Shown here piece after piece: positions 17,322-25,637 of a DNA stretch of 64,000 nucleotides; within the stretch, counting starts at the first letter, position 1; every line of letters starts with the position of its first letter. The stretch comes from Spirosoma sp. 48-14 (GTDB lineage Bacteria > Bacteroidota > Bacteroidia > Cytophagales > Spirosomataceae). The stretch spans positions 1 to 64,000 of the forward strand of contig NZ_MKUD01000002.1 in the NCBI RefSeq assembly GCF_001898575.1, read 5' to 3'. The notes beneath the pieces are model-generated. The model ran no database searches. It saw only the letters and a list, made by a program, of their open reading frames with translations, and had not been told where the DNA came from. Made by a program: the position numbers and the translations under genes.

Positions 17322-17412
17322 AAGCGTTTACGGTCTTTGGTTTACAGTACTCGACTGTGTAAAGCGGTCTTGCATCAGCCACCGAAACCCGTAAATTGAC
17401 AACTCTTTTATC

Positions 17413-18945
17413 ATGAAAAAGACATTTCTCTATACCCCACTAATCGCAGCATTGATTGGCTTGAGTAGCTGCGATAAAGGGTTCGATCAGTTGAATATCA
17501 ACCCAACGGCGGCTACGTCGTTAAATCCGACGTTTACGTTTAACAACGCTATCATCAATACGTCGTTTCCGGGCTCTACACTAATCTTTGAAGAGGGCAT
17601 CGTCCAGCAGATTTTTACCCCTAACTCAGGTATCAATTCGGGCGGAAACTTCAACATCGACAACCGAGGGCCCACGGGCAACAATGGTGGTTTGTGGCGT
17701 CAGTATTACCAGAATAATATTCGGTATCTGATTGATGTCATTACTCAAACCAAGTCGGATGCCAATCGGACCAACCTGTACAACATGGTCCGTATCTGGA
17801 AAGCGTATTCGTTTATGGTACTTACTGATACCTATGGCGACATCCCGTACACGGAAGCTGGCCTTGGGTATCTGTCGCAAAACACGACGCCCAAATACGA
17901 CACGCAGGAGAGTATTTACAACGACATCATTAAGGAGCTTACCGAAGCGTCGGCTGCGCTCGACGCGTCGAAAACGATCGAGACAGGAGAGGTTATGTAT
18001 GCCGGTAACATTGCCAAATGGAAAAAGTTTGGCTATTCGGTCTTGCTGCGGGCTGGTATGCGGTTATCAAAAATAAACCCAACGCTGGCTCAATCGACTG
18101 TTCAGAAGGCCGTAGCGGGAGGTTTGATGCAGTCAAATGCCGACAATGCGGTTGTGAAGAATGATGCAAACTACAAAAATGGCGTTGGTAATACACTGAC
18201 GTCTACGGAAGCAGCAAACTTTTATCTGACCAAGAATTTTGTCGATTACCTCAAATCGACTTCTGATCCACGATTGACTTCAATAGCCGTTCGGTACGTT
18301 GGAGCTAAAAGTGGTCCCGAACAGACAGCCGCTAAGGCCAGTAAAGATCCAGCCGTCCAGATCGGGATGCCAATGGGCTATGATAACGGTACGATTCCAG
18401 CGCGTGTTGCGACCGATGGCCTGGCGAGTTTTTACGATTATTCGCAGCTAGACCGTACGCGAATGGGCAAATTTGACGCCCCCTGCTACCTGGTTACCTA
18501 CGCGCAAACGCAACTGCTGCTGGCCGAAGCCGCTCAACGGGGTTGGACAACCGGCAACCCGGCTGATTTTTATACGGCGGCTGTAACAGCGGATATGCAG
18601 CGGTTAGGTGATTATGATGCCACTTCACTGGTACCTACGGCTGCGATTACGGCTTATCTGCAACAGAATCCATATGTTGCCGCTACGGGTCTGGAGCAAA
18701 TCAATACTCAGTACTGGATTGCGTCGCTGCTAAATGGCCCTGAAGCGTTTGCCAACTTCCGGCGGAGTGGTTATCCGAAGCTAACCCCCAACCCCTACCC
18801 TGGTAAGGAAATCAAAGGGAGCTTCATTAATCGCCTGTCGTATCCTGACTCCGAAGCCTCGGTAAATCTGGCCAAGCTAACCGAAGCTATCAACCGCCAG
18901 GGGCCCGATAATCTGGACACCCGCGTTTGGTGGGACAAACAATAA
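17413..18945 (+). CDS. SusD/RagB-family nutrient-binding lipoprotein
   Basis: A 510-residue surface lipoprotein that forms the lid of the preceding SusC channel. The lipobox is LSSC with C20 as the lipidated residue. The TPR-like helical body shows the family blocks (YMVRIWKAYSFMVLTDTYGD, IPYTEAG, YNDIIKELTEASAALD, KWKKFGYSVLLRAGMRLSKI, LAEAAQRGW). The C-terminal part ends in RVWWDKQ. It resembles the SusD-like 2 subgroup, often linked to peptide or mixed substrates, but substrate cannot be read here. Strong terminator directly after the stop. Confidence 0.92.
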   Translation: MKKTFLYTPLIAALIGLSSCDKGFDQLNINPTAATSLNPTFTFNNAIINTSFPGSTLIFEEGIVQQIFTPNSGINSGGNFNIDNRGPTGNNGGLWRQYYQNNIRYLIDVITQTKSDANRTNLYNMVRIWKAYSFMVLTDTYGDIPYTEAGLGYLSQNTTPKYDTQESIYNDIIKELTEASAALDASKTIETGEVMYAGNIAKWKKFGYSVLLRAGMRLSKINPTLAQSTVQKAVAGGLMQSNADNAVVKNDANYKNGVGNTLTSTEAANFYLTKNFVDYLKSTSDPRLTSIAVRYVGAKSGPEQTAAKASKDPAVQIGMPMGYDNGTIPARVATDGLASFYDYSQLDRTRMGKFDAPCYLVTYAQTQLLLAEAAQRGWTTGNPADFYTAAVTADMQRLGDYDATSLVPTAAITAYLQQNPYVAATGLEQINTQYWIASLLNGPEAFANFRRSGYPKLTPNPYPGKEIKGSFINRLSYPDSEASVNLAKLTEAINRQGPDNLDTRVWWDKQ

Positions 18946-18947
18946 GT

Positions 18948-18987
18948 AAAAAGCGAAACGAGGGCGAACGTCCTCGTTTCGCTTTTT
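18948..18987. terminator. Intrinsic terminator after susD
   Basis: Perfect 16-bp inverted repeat, arms 18948-18963 and 18972-18987, an 8-base loop, with A- and T-tracts at the ends. It ends susD and touches the stop codon of the convergent zinc-finger gene, so it serves both strands. Confidence 0.9.
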
Positions 18988-19258
18988 AATAGCCCATTAT
19001 TTGCTCATCGGCATAGCACCATAACCACCGCTCCCCCGGTTCGGCCGATGCAACAACCGGATGGTCCGTCCGGTGAAAATGTTTTGTAGCGTGTTTGTTC
19101 GGCGATGAATCGCAGCAGAGCGTAACCCCGCACGTCTGGCAAGTTCGCAGGTGAACCCACGAACTCCCCGTCCTGACGCATTCTTCACAGAAATACTCTT
19201 GTGCAGTACGTACTTCGGTCAACGAGGCAATATGACTGCAAATTGTTTGTTTGAGCAT
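18986..19258 (-). CDS. UBP-type zinc finger protein
   Basis: A 90-residue protein that is almost entirely one UBP-type (ZnF_UBP) zinc finger, known mainly from eukaryotic ubiquitin proteases where it binds the ubiquitin tail. Metal-ligand candidates are in TICSHI, FCEECVRTGSSWVHLRTCQT, CGVTLCCDSS, NKHATKHFHRTDHPVV and RWLWCYADE. The start at 19258 gives MLKQTICSHI; an upstream ATG would add a hydrophobic stretch encoded by the flanking hairpin and is rejected. It is the last gene of a minus-strand set with a receiver-reductase fusion and a histidine kinase, so it probably mediates a protein contact in that signalling group. Its partner in a ubiquitin-free cell is unknown. Confidence 0.85.
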   Translation of the reverse strand: MLKQTICSHIASLTEVRTAQEYFCEECVRTGSSWVHLRTCQTCGVTLCCDSSPNKHATKHFHRTDHPVVASAEPGERWLWCYADEQIMGY

Positions 19259-19270
19259 AAGGGTGGTGGT

Positions 19271-19354
19271 AATGAACAATGGATAATGTAGAATGAACAA
19301 TGAGTAAATGCCTTTGGTGAATCATTGTTCATTCTACATTATCCATTGTTCATT
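19271..19354. repeat. Word-repeat hairpin, 33-bp perfect arms
   Basis: Arms 19271-19303 and 19322-19354 are perfect reverse complements, loop 18 bases. The arms are built from the words AATGAACAATG, GATAATG and GAATGAAC. It fills the gap between the receiver-reductase stop (19357) and the zinc-finger start (19258). It may terminate, attenuate or stabilise that transcript. It shares words with the hairpins at 56985 and 62545. Confidence 0.9.
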
Positions 19355-19356
19355 TT

Positions 19357-21021
19357 TTAGTTTTCTGCCAGGTATTTATGGACGAAGCTGACGGCCATTG
19401 CCCCTTCGCCTACAGCCGATGCGACCCGGTTCATGGCGCCCGACCGAACATCGCCAGCCGCAAAGATGCCCGCACTGCACGTTTCAAGCACATACGGCTC
19501 CCGACCATGTTTCCAGACTTTTTTAAAATCGGCATAGCGAGCCAGGTCGCGACCAGTGGCAATGAAGCCTTTGTCGTCTTTGATGATATTCATCTCAATC
19601 CAATCGGTAAACGGTTTTGTACCGATGAAGATAAATAGTCCGGCTGCGGGTACTGTTGTACGCTCTTTGGAGTTCATATTCTCCAGTACCAGACACTCCA
19701 GTTGCTCCTTGCCTAATCCTTCGACCACTTCTGTGCAGCCCACCACTCTGATATTTGGCGTATTAGCTATCTGATCGATCAGATATTGCGACATCGTTTC
19801 GGTCAGGTCGGGGCGACGGACACAAATCACCACTTCCGAAGCCGTTCGGGATAAATACATGGCCCCCTGCCCTGCCGAATTGCCACCGCCCACTATGTAA
19901 ACAGGTTTGCCTTTGAACGCATATGCTTCGGTCGTAGCGGCCCCATAATACACGCCAGCCCCGGTGAACTTGTCCAGACTTTCGTTTTCCAGTTTATGAT
20001 ACGCCACGCCCGTACTCAGTAGAATGGCCCTAGCCACCACCTCACTCCCATCCGCCATTTTGATATGCTTGTACTGCTCCCCCTGCGATCTGATGGAAAC
20101 AACTTCCTGCGGAGCCAGAAATTCCACGCCAAACCGTTGCGCCTGACTGATAGCCCGTCGGGTTAGATCAGCTCCGCTCAGGCCATTCGGGAAACCCAGG
20201 TAATTTTCGATTCGTGAACTGGTTCCAGCCTGCCCTCCCGGTGCCCGCTTATCGATCAGAATGGTACGCAAACCTTCCGAACCACCATACACAGCAGCTG
20301 CCAAACCAGCCGGACCAGCACCAATAATGGCCAGATCGTATAAACTCTGGGATGCTTTTGGCTTCAGGCCTAGTTTTTCACCCACATCACTCAAAGAAGG
20401 CCTTGCTAATGCCGTTCCATCTTCCATAACAATAACAGGAAGTTGATCATGACTTAAGCCATGTAGATCGAGTAATTCCTGCGCCTGCGCATCCGCTTCA
20501 ATATCGAGCCACTGATAAGGAAACAGATTACCCGCCAGAAAATCTTTTAATTCGTGCGACCGAGGTGAAAACTGATAACCAACCAGTTTCAGTCCTTCGA
20601 AAGCTGGTCGATAATCGGATTGCCAGTCATCCAGCAGATCATCCAGTACTGGGTAGAGTTTTTCTTCGGGAGGGTCCCAGGGTTTCGCAATGTAGTAATC
20701 CAGTTGCACCTCGTTAATGGCCCGGATAGCCGCTTCTATGTCGGAATAGGCCGTGAGCAACACCCGCTTGGCGTTTGGAAACAACGTACGAGCCTGCGCC
20801 AGAAATTCAACGCCAGTCATGTCGGGCATCCGTTGGTCCGATAAAAACAGGGCTACCTCTTCGCCTTTTTTCTTCAGATCGGGCAATGACTCCAGCGCTT
20901 CGCGAGCCGAACTGGTCGAAAGGATACGGTATTTTTTTCGGTACTGTTTTCGCAGGTCATACTGAATAGCCTGCAATACCTGTTGATCGTCGTCGATAGA
21001 GAAAATGATGGGTAGTTTCAT
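19357..21021 (-). CDS. Response regulator fused to a thioredoxin-reductase-like flavoprotein
   Basis: A 554-residue fusion. Residues 4-125 are a receiver domain with acidic pocket D10-D12, phosphoacceptor D62 (SDQRMPDM), T90 and K113. Residues 145-225 look like a thioredoxin/glutaredoxin-fold module without a CxxC. Residues 228-554 are a thioredoxin-reductase-like FAD/NADPH domain: GAGPAG at 234-239, GGQAG, NADPH-binding GGGNSAGQGA at 378-387, and the C-terminal FAD block GIFAAGDVRSGAMNRVASAV. The redox pair of true reductases (CATC) is AATT at 361-364, so classic thioredoxin reduction is impossible. It is more likely a phosphorylation-gated NAD(P)H oxidoreductase or redox sensor. The kinase upstream on the same strand is its obvious partner. 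Confidence 0.9.
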   Translation of the reverse strand: MKLPIIFSIDDDQQVLQAIQYDLRKQYRKKYRILSTSSAREALESLPDLKKKGEEVALFLSDQRMPDMTGVEFLAQARTLFPNAKRVLLTAYSDIEAAIRAINEVQLDYYIAKPWDPPEEKLYPVLDDLLDDWQSDYRPAFEGLKLVGYQFSPRSHELKDFLAGNLFPYQWLDIEADAQAQELLDLHGLSHDQLPVIVMEDGTALARPSLSDVGEKLGLKPKASQSLYDLAIIGAGPAGLAAAVYGGSEGLRTILIDKRAPGGQAGTSSRIENYLGFPNGLSGADLTRRAISQAQRFGVEFLAPQEVVSIRSQGEQYKHIKMADGSEVVARAILLSTGVAYHKLENESLDKFTGAGVYYGAATTEAYAFKGKPVYIVGGGNSAGQGAMYLSRTASEVVICVRRPDLTETMSQYLIDQIANTPNIRVVGCTEVVEGLGKEQLECLVLENMNSKERTTVPAAGLFIFIGTKPFTDWIEMNIIKDDKGFIATGRDLARYADFKKVWKHGREPYVLETCSAGIFAAGDVRSGAMNRVASAVGEGAMAVSFVHKYLAEN

Positions 21022-21042
21022 GGGTAAAGAGCGAAAGAGTTA

Positions 21043-21120
21043 TCAATGATTGAGTGATTGAATTGTTGAATAAAAAAAGCTTGCGCCAGCTATTCAATCA
21101 CTCAATCATTCAATCATTGA
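21043..21120. repeat. Word-repeat hairpin with shared core TGCGYCAGCYATTC (copy 1)
   Basis: Arms 21043-21072 and 21091-21120 pair at 26 of 30 positions, counting mostly wobble changes as mismatches. The arms are made of TGATTGA/GAATTGTTGA words. The loop holds an A-tract and the core 21082-21095, shared with hairpins at 24445 and 54952. The kinase stop codon (21114-21116) lies in the right arm, and the element spans the gap to the receiver-reductase start. Confidence 0.85.
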
Positions 21121-22526
21121 ACAGGCAGGCAAACACTGAATTCGGTTCGGCCCGGTGCCGACTGGACCTTGATGGAGCCGTTATGATGTTTCACAATGCC
21201 CTGTACAATATCAAGACCAAGCCCAGTACCTTTGCCAATTTCTTTGGTTGTAAAAAAAGGTTCGAATATCTTATCCTGAATATCGGCCGGAATCCCGCTA
21301 CCGTTATCGACAATCCTGGTGAGCACAAAATCCAGTCCGTTGGCCTGGTGATCGGGCTGGCTGCTGATCTCGATTTGCCCGCCCTCAGATAGCGCATCAA
21401 CGGCGTTGTCGATCAGATTGGTCCATACCTGATTCAGTTCACCCGGCCAGCCACACACAGCGGGCAAGTGATCGGGCAGGTTGAGATTAACGGTAATGTG
21501 TTTGCTCTTGACTTTGTGATTCAGGAGCGTAAGCGTATTGCGAATCCCTTCGGCCAGTTGAACCGATTCTTTGCCTACCCCCCGATCCATATGGGTGTAA
21601 TTTTTTATGGAGCCCACCAGCGTAGAAATGCGTCGGGATGCTTCGCTGATGTCGAACACAAGATTTTCAGTAACGAGGTTATTGACCAACCAGTTAACGA
21701 CTCCACCCAGGTTCGACTCCCCAATTTTATCCAGAATCCAATCCAGATCTGTTACCGAAAAGCAGTATTCGACTAGTGGCCCGACCAGGTCCAGTGAATC
21801 ATCAACGCCATGATCGTCGAGCCAGTCGGTCAGTTCATCTTCCAGACTACTACGTTCCAGCAAGGTTAGCGGTGCCGACGCGCCTTTAGCCAGGCATGCA
21901 TCCAGCTTCCCGAAAAAAACCGTGTTGATCGAGTCAACCTGCTCGTTGGTAAGCCTTAGGTTCATGATCGTTTTAAAGGCTTCTGGCGTTGCCCGCAAGT
22001 GCGCTTTCAAGGTTTCGGCCGACCGAACCACGGCTGCAACTGGGTTATTCAGTTCATGGGCAAGTCCCGCCGACAATCGACCGAGCGAAGCCATTTTCTC
22101 ATTTTGCTGGGTCAGCTTGGTAAAATCCCGAACCCGCGTGGTCATCTGATGGACCAACACTTCGGTAAGTTCATAGCAGGCCCCAATTAATGCCTGAAGA
22201 TGATCGCGATGCAGTTGAAGGATTCGCGAGCCTTTATCCGCAATCAATCGGTTCGGGATGCTCTTCATGCGTGAAAATGGCAACACCCCAAGAATAGCAT
22301 GCTGTTCGTAAACAATCAGTTCATCACCCGATCCATTGGCCGCAGTTTCGACCCGAATGCGCCCTTCGAGTAGCAAGATCAGGAAATCAACCGGCTCACC
22401 GGGTTTATACAGAATCGTTTCGTCGGGAAATGGGACGACTTCAGCGCGTTCGATTACCCATTGCAACTGATCGTCAGGTACGGATTCAAACGCTGGAAAC
22501 TGGCGAAGATTCTCTAACAGACTCAT
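21114..22526 (-). CDS. Histidine kinase with N-terminal cyclic-nucleotide-binding domain
   Basis: A 470-residue soluble kinase. Residues 8-125 are a CRP-like cyclic-nucleotide-binding fold (LQWVIERAEVVPFPDETILY, FLILLLEGRIRVE). The dimerisation helix has the phosphoacceptor H157 in GRLSAGLAHELNNP. The ATPase domain shows the N box (ELNQVWTNLIDNAVDAL), the G1 box (IVDNGSGIP), FEPFFTTKE and the G2 box (GKGTGLGLDIVQGIVKHHNG). A long helical segment (about 170-290) separates the histidine from the ATPase and may be an extra sensory or coupling region. No membrane segment. It precedes the receiver-reductase gene on the same strand, its likely phosphorylation target. Confidence 0.92.
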   Translation of the reverse strand: MSLLENLRQFPAFESVPDDQLQWVIERAEVVPFPDETILYKPGEPVDFLILLLEGRIRVETAANGSGDELIVYEQHAILGVLPFSRMKSIPNRLIADKGSRILQLHRDHLQALIGACYELTEVLVHQMTTRVRDFTKLTQQNEKMASLGRLSAGLAHELNNPVAAVVRSAETLKAHLRATPEAFKTIMNLRLTNEQVDSINTVFFGKLDACLAKGASAPLTLLERSSLEDELTDWLDDHGVDDSLDLVGPLVEYCFSVTDLDWILDKIGESNLGGVVNWLVNNLVTENLVFDISEASRRISTLVGSIKNYTHMDRGVGKESVQLAEGIRNTLTLLNHKVKSKHITVNLNLPDHLPAVCGWPGELNQVWTNLIDNAVDALSEGGQIEISSQPDHQANGLDFVLTRIVDNGSGIPADIQDKIFEPFFTTKEIGKGTGLGLDIVQGIVKHHNGSIKVQSAPGRTEFSVCLPVQ

Positions 22527-22678
22527 ATCGACTGGCGTTGATGGCTACACAACATCACAACGTTTGGCAAGTCAGTCAGGTAACGAATTGTTCGTCCGAT
22601 TGGTTACCTAATAGCCATTGGTTGCGATTTTCCTGAAAATTGCAGATTTTTTGGTAAGAAAACTTCACTGTACCGCAA

Positions 22679-23587
22679 ATGCGACTGACTTTGTTTGCTC
22701 TTTGCCTGATGGCATTCTCCTTTCGTCCTGACAAACCGGCCTACCGACTTTATACATCCACGCTGAAAACAACGACCTACGCCAAGCTTCTTCACCAGGC
22801 TACCGAGGCTGATGTGGTTCTGTTTGGCGAGTTGCATAACAACCCCATCTGCCACTGGCTCGAACTTCAACTCACCAAAGACATACAGGCCGCTAAGAAA
22901 GGTAGTTTAGTCCTCGGCGCTGAAATGTTCGAAACCGACAATCAGACCGCCCTCAGCGATTATATTCAGGCCAAAACGACAGCCAAAGAACTCGCTGCAC
23001 AAACCCGGCTCTGGCCAAATTTCACGACTGACTATAAACCAATTACCGATTTTGCCCGCGAGCAACATATTCCGTTCATCGCCACCAATGTACCCCGCGT
23101 TTATGCCCGACTGGTGTCTCGGCAGGGGCTATCAGCTCTCGACACGCTTTCGGCCGATGCCAAACGCCAGATAGCCCCTTTGCCCTTGACCGTTGATCTT
23201 ACGTTGCCCGGTTACCAGGCTATGATCGATATGATGGGCAATGCGTCGCACAGTGGAGTGACCAATCCACAGACAACGACCAGCAGCAAAGCGCCCAGCG
23301 ATATGGCCGCCAATTTCGCCCGCGCCCAGGCAATTAAGGATGCAACCATGGCCCATTTTATTCTGCAAAACCACACAGCAGGCCAGACATTCCTGCATTT
23401 CAATGGCGATTACCATTCCAAAAACTTCGAGGGTATTGTCTGGTATCTCCGACAGCAAAAGCCAAATCTGAAAATCATGACAATTTCCTCCGCCGAAGTG
23501 CTTGATGTTAATCATCCAGATGCCGGAAATCGAGACCTGGCTGATTTTCTGATTGCCATACCTACCGACATGACCAAGACCTATTAA
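22679..23587 (+). CDS. ChaN-like haem-binding (Tiki/TraB fold) protein
   Basis: A 302-residue secreted protein of the ChaN group. A short N-terminal hydrophobic leader (MRLTLFALCLMAFSF) points to export. Family blocks are VVLFGELHNNPICHWLELQL, LGAEMFETDNQTALSDYI, ITDFAREQHIPFIATNVPR and HFNGDYHSKNFEGIVWYL; the ELH histidine and the GDYH histidine are the conserved pair. ChaN relatives bind haem dimers or act as metalloproteases of the Tiki/TraB fold. Here no haem transport gene adjoins. It starts 152 bases from the divergent kinase gene. Confidence 0.85.
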   Translation: MRLTLFALCLMAFSFRPDKPAYRLYTSTLKTTTYAKLLHQATEADVVLFGELHNNPICHWLELQLTKDIQAAKKGSLVLGAEMFETDNQTALSDYIQAKTTAKELAAQTRLWPNFTTDYKPITDFAREQHIPFIATNVPRVYARLVSRQGLSALDTLSADAKRQIAPLPLTVDLTLPGYQAMIDMMGNASHSGVTNPQTTTSSKAPSDMAANFARAQAIKDATMAHFILQNHTAGQTFLHFNGDYHSKNFEGIVWYLRQQKPNLKIMTISSAEVLDVNHPDAGNRDLADFLIAIPTDMTKTY

Positions 23588-23671
23588 GTGCAGCAATCCT
23601 GTCAGTTAATAAGTTTTTAAGATGCCTGGCTTCGTTTCTGGTTCTTTCTTAAGACCGGACAAGACAAAACC

Positions 23672-24436
23672 ATGCTTAAAGACTTGTTCAACCTACGTGG
23701 TAAAAATGTGCTGATAACAGGATCTAGTCAGGGCATAGGTAAAGCGATTGCACTGGCGATGGCTGAATTTGGAGCTAATGTGGTGGTACACAACCGAAAA
23801 GGAGACCAGGAAGCCTGGCAGGTATCAGAACAAATTCGAGAGCAGGGTGTGAAAGGTGATGTCATTGGCGTCGATCTGGGGCAGCCCAATGCAGTAGACA
23901 ACCTATTTCGGCAAGTAACAGGCTTGGTAGGCCACATCGATATTCTAGTCCTTAACGCATCAGTACAGATTCCGAAGGTCTGGGAAGAAATCTCAGTAGA
24001 TGAATTCGATGCCCAGGTCAGTGCAAACTGGAAATCGACCGTTCTGATGATGCAACGATTTGCACCGGGTATGACTGAGAGGGGCTGGGGCCGTATACTG
24101 ACCATTGGCAGCGTACAGGAGCTAAAGCCCCATCCGGCCATGGTGGTTTACGCTGGCACCAAAGCGGCCATAGCCAATACCGTTCGAAATTTGGCTCTTC
24201 AATTAGCCGACAAAGGCGTTACGGTCAATAACCTCTCACCAGGCGTCATCGAAACTCCTCGTACAGACGACCCGATCCCGCCCATCCCTGACCAGATCAG
24301 CCAACGCATGAGTATACCCGTCGGCTTTGAAGGCCAACCTAACGACCTTGCCGGTATGGCTGTTCTACTTTGTTCACAGGCAGGCCGATACATTACTGGT
24401 CAAACTATTTTTGTCGATGGAGGGATGGGGCTTTAG
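23672..24436 (+). CDS. SDR family oxidoreductase
   Basis: A 254-residue short-chain dehydrogenase of the glucose/3-oxoacyl reductase-like group. TGSSQGIG at 16-23 binds NAD(P); the basic N40/R42 region (VVHNRKG) suggests NADP. Catalytic residues S147, Y160 and K164 (YAGTK) are present. The usual NNAG is LNAS at 95-98. The C-terminal ITGQTIFVDGGMGL is standard. It stands alone between the ChaN-like gene and a convergent toroid protein gene, so its substrate is unknown. Confidence 0.88.
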   Translation: MLKDLFNLRGKNVLITGSSQGIGKAIALAMAEFGANVVVHNRKGDQEAWQVSEQIREQGVKGDVIGVDLGQPNAVDNLFRQVTGLVGHIDILVLNASVQIPKVWEEISVDEFDAQVSANWKSTVLMMQRFAPGMTERGWGRILTIGSVQELKPHPAMVVYAGTKAAIANTVRNLALQLADKGVTVNNLSPGVIETPRTDDPIPPIPDQISQRMSIPVGFEGQPNDLAGMAVLLCSQAGRYITGQTIFVDGGMGL

Positions 24437-24444
24437 TTTTACTA

Positions 24445-24509
24445 ATTGAATTGCTGAATGAAAAAGCTTGCGTCAGCTATTCAACAATTCAATCATTCAG
24501 CAATTCAAT
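24445..24509. repeat. Word-repeat hairpin with shared core TGCGYCAGCYATTC (copy 2)
   Basis: Perfect 16-bp outer arms at 24445-24460 and 24494-24509 (ATTGAATTGCTGAATG). The inside carries an A-tract and the core at 24469-24482, almost the same as copy 1. It lies between two convergent genes as a likely bidirectional terminator. The right arm is translated as the last residues (IELLND) of the minus-strand gene and holds its stop codon. Confidence 0.88.
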
Positions 24510-25553
24510 CCGTAAATACTCCCCTACCAGTGCCCAGCTATGGGCTTCACAATACCAGCGCATCTGAACGATAGAGCGATTAGCGAACCGACGAAGCCAC
24601 GGTTGTTGATACGCGGTTAATAAACCGGCAATGAAAAAGTGGAAAGTTTTGATGTCTGACTCGATTGTAGCCAACGAAATAGATGGCCGTGGTTCCCCCA
24701 GCCGTTGCAACGCAGTAGCCAGCATACACTGTTCCACTGTATTGGTAGCCTGCTTCAATTCCTGATAGGCATCATCAATCAGCTGTTCATGAATGGAGGC
24801 CAGTCCGGGAATTGAAAAAGCAGCCACCAGCCGGGCTATATGATAGATAATCAGCGATGTACGGGCGTAGTGGGGAGCGCATTGAAAGGGTTCGGCTTTA
24901 TAGCGCCCCGTCTCTACGATGGAGCGCAGATAATATAGGGAGTCCGTATCGTGCTGATTAAGCGGTAAGTTGTAGCGATAAATGCAGTAGAGCATATTAC
25001 TCAATGCACAGGCATCAAAATCGACGCCCATATTTTTACCAAACCAGGTCGAATAAGCCCGTAGATGCCGATAATCGGGAAAGGTGTTTCGAATCTGATG
25101 GCGCTGGCTTCCATTAGCGTGTTGGCTGAGTTTGTCTTTTAACCACAGCCTATCAGCCAATGACGGCTCACTCGTCAGGAAAACCATAGCCGTATCGTCG
25201 ATATCATCGGGAATACGAAAGTGTTCAAACCGCCGAAACAGATAGCCATTAGGGAAATGCCGGGACGGTTGCGTTGGCCAGAAGTTATACGTATTGAGTC
25301 CGTCCTTGTTGCGAAAAAGCGGATAAGCCATTTGCGCTCGCCCGGCCATCTGATCGATCAGTTGCTGGCACGCGAGTGACACCCTCTGTCGCAGGTTTTG
25401 CAGCGTAAAAATCGTAATGGCCGTAAAAAAAACATTCGTATCAGACCGATGATAGCCTAATTGATCATTCCGGCGAATGGCGGGAAACAGGCCATCATCA
25501 CCCTGCAAACTGGCGATATGCCGGATAATAAAATCGATTGAAAGGGCAGCCAT
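24489..25553 (-). CDS. Predicted alpha/alpha-toroid protein with a class II terpene cyclase-like DxDD motif
   Basis: A 354-residue helical protein I cannot name. The opening FIIRHIASLQGDDGLFPAIR resembles a terpene-cyclase/prenyltransferase repeat (LQ..DG.F). IPDDIDDTAMVFL at 114-126 contains D117-I-D119-D-T, which has the form of the DxDD acid motif of class II terpene cyclases such as copalyl diphosphate synthase. It is shorter than known class II cyclases and shows no DDxxD class I motif. No signal peptide or membrane segment. It may be a cyclase, or a toroid protein with a structural acidic loop. The last residues come from the intergenic hairpin. Single gene, convergent with an SDR. Confidence 0.6.
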   Translation of the reverse strand: MAALSIDFIIRHIASLQGDDGLFPAIRRNDQLGYHRSDTNVFFTAITIFTLQNLRQRVSLACQQLIDQMAGRAQMAYPLFRNKDGLNTYNFWPTQPSRHFPNGYLFRRFEHFRIPDDIDDTAMVFLTSEPSLADRLWLKDKLSQHANGSQRHQIRNTFPDYRHLRAYSTWFGKNMGVDFDACALSNMLYCIYRYNLPLNQHDTDSLYYLRSIVETGRYKAEPFQCAPHYARTSLIIYHIARLVAAFSIPGLASIHEQLIDDAYQELKQATNTVEQCMLATALQRLGEPRPSISLATIESDIKTFHFFIAGLLTAYQQPWLRRFANRSIVQMRWYCEAHSWALVGEYLRIELLND

Positions 25554-25637
25554 AGTTTTGGTAAAAGTACTGTTTCATGTGTTCTCTTTTTCCAGATTAA
25601 GGTTAGATATTTGTCCACTTATCCAGTGAACTACTCA

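Noticed and set aside
22604-22870. Minus-strand 88-codon frame opposite the ChaN-like gene start
   Set aside because: It is antisense to a well-supported exported protein and shows no family features.
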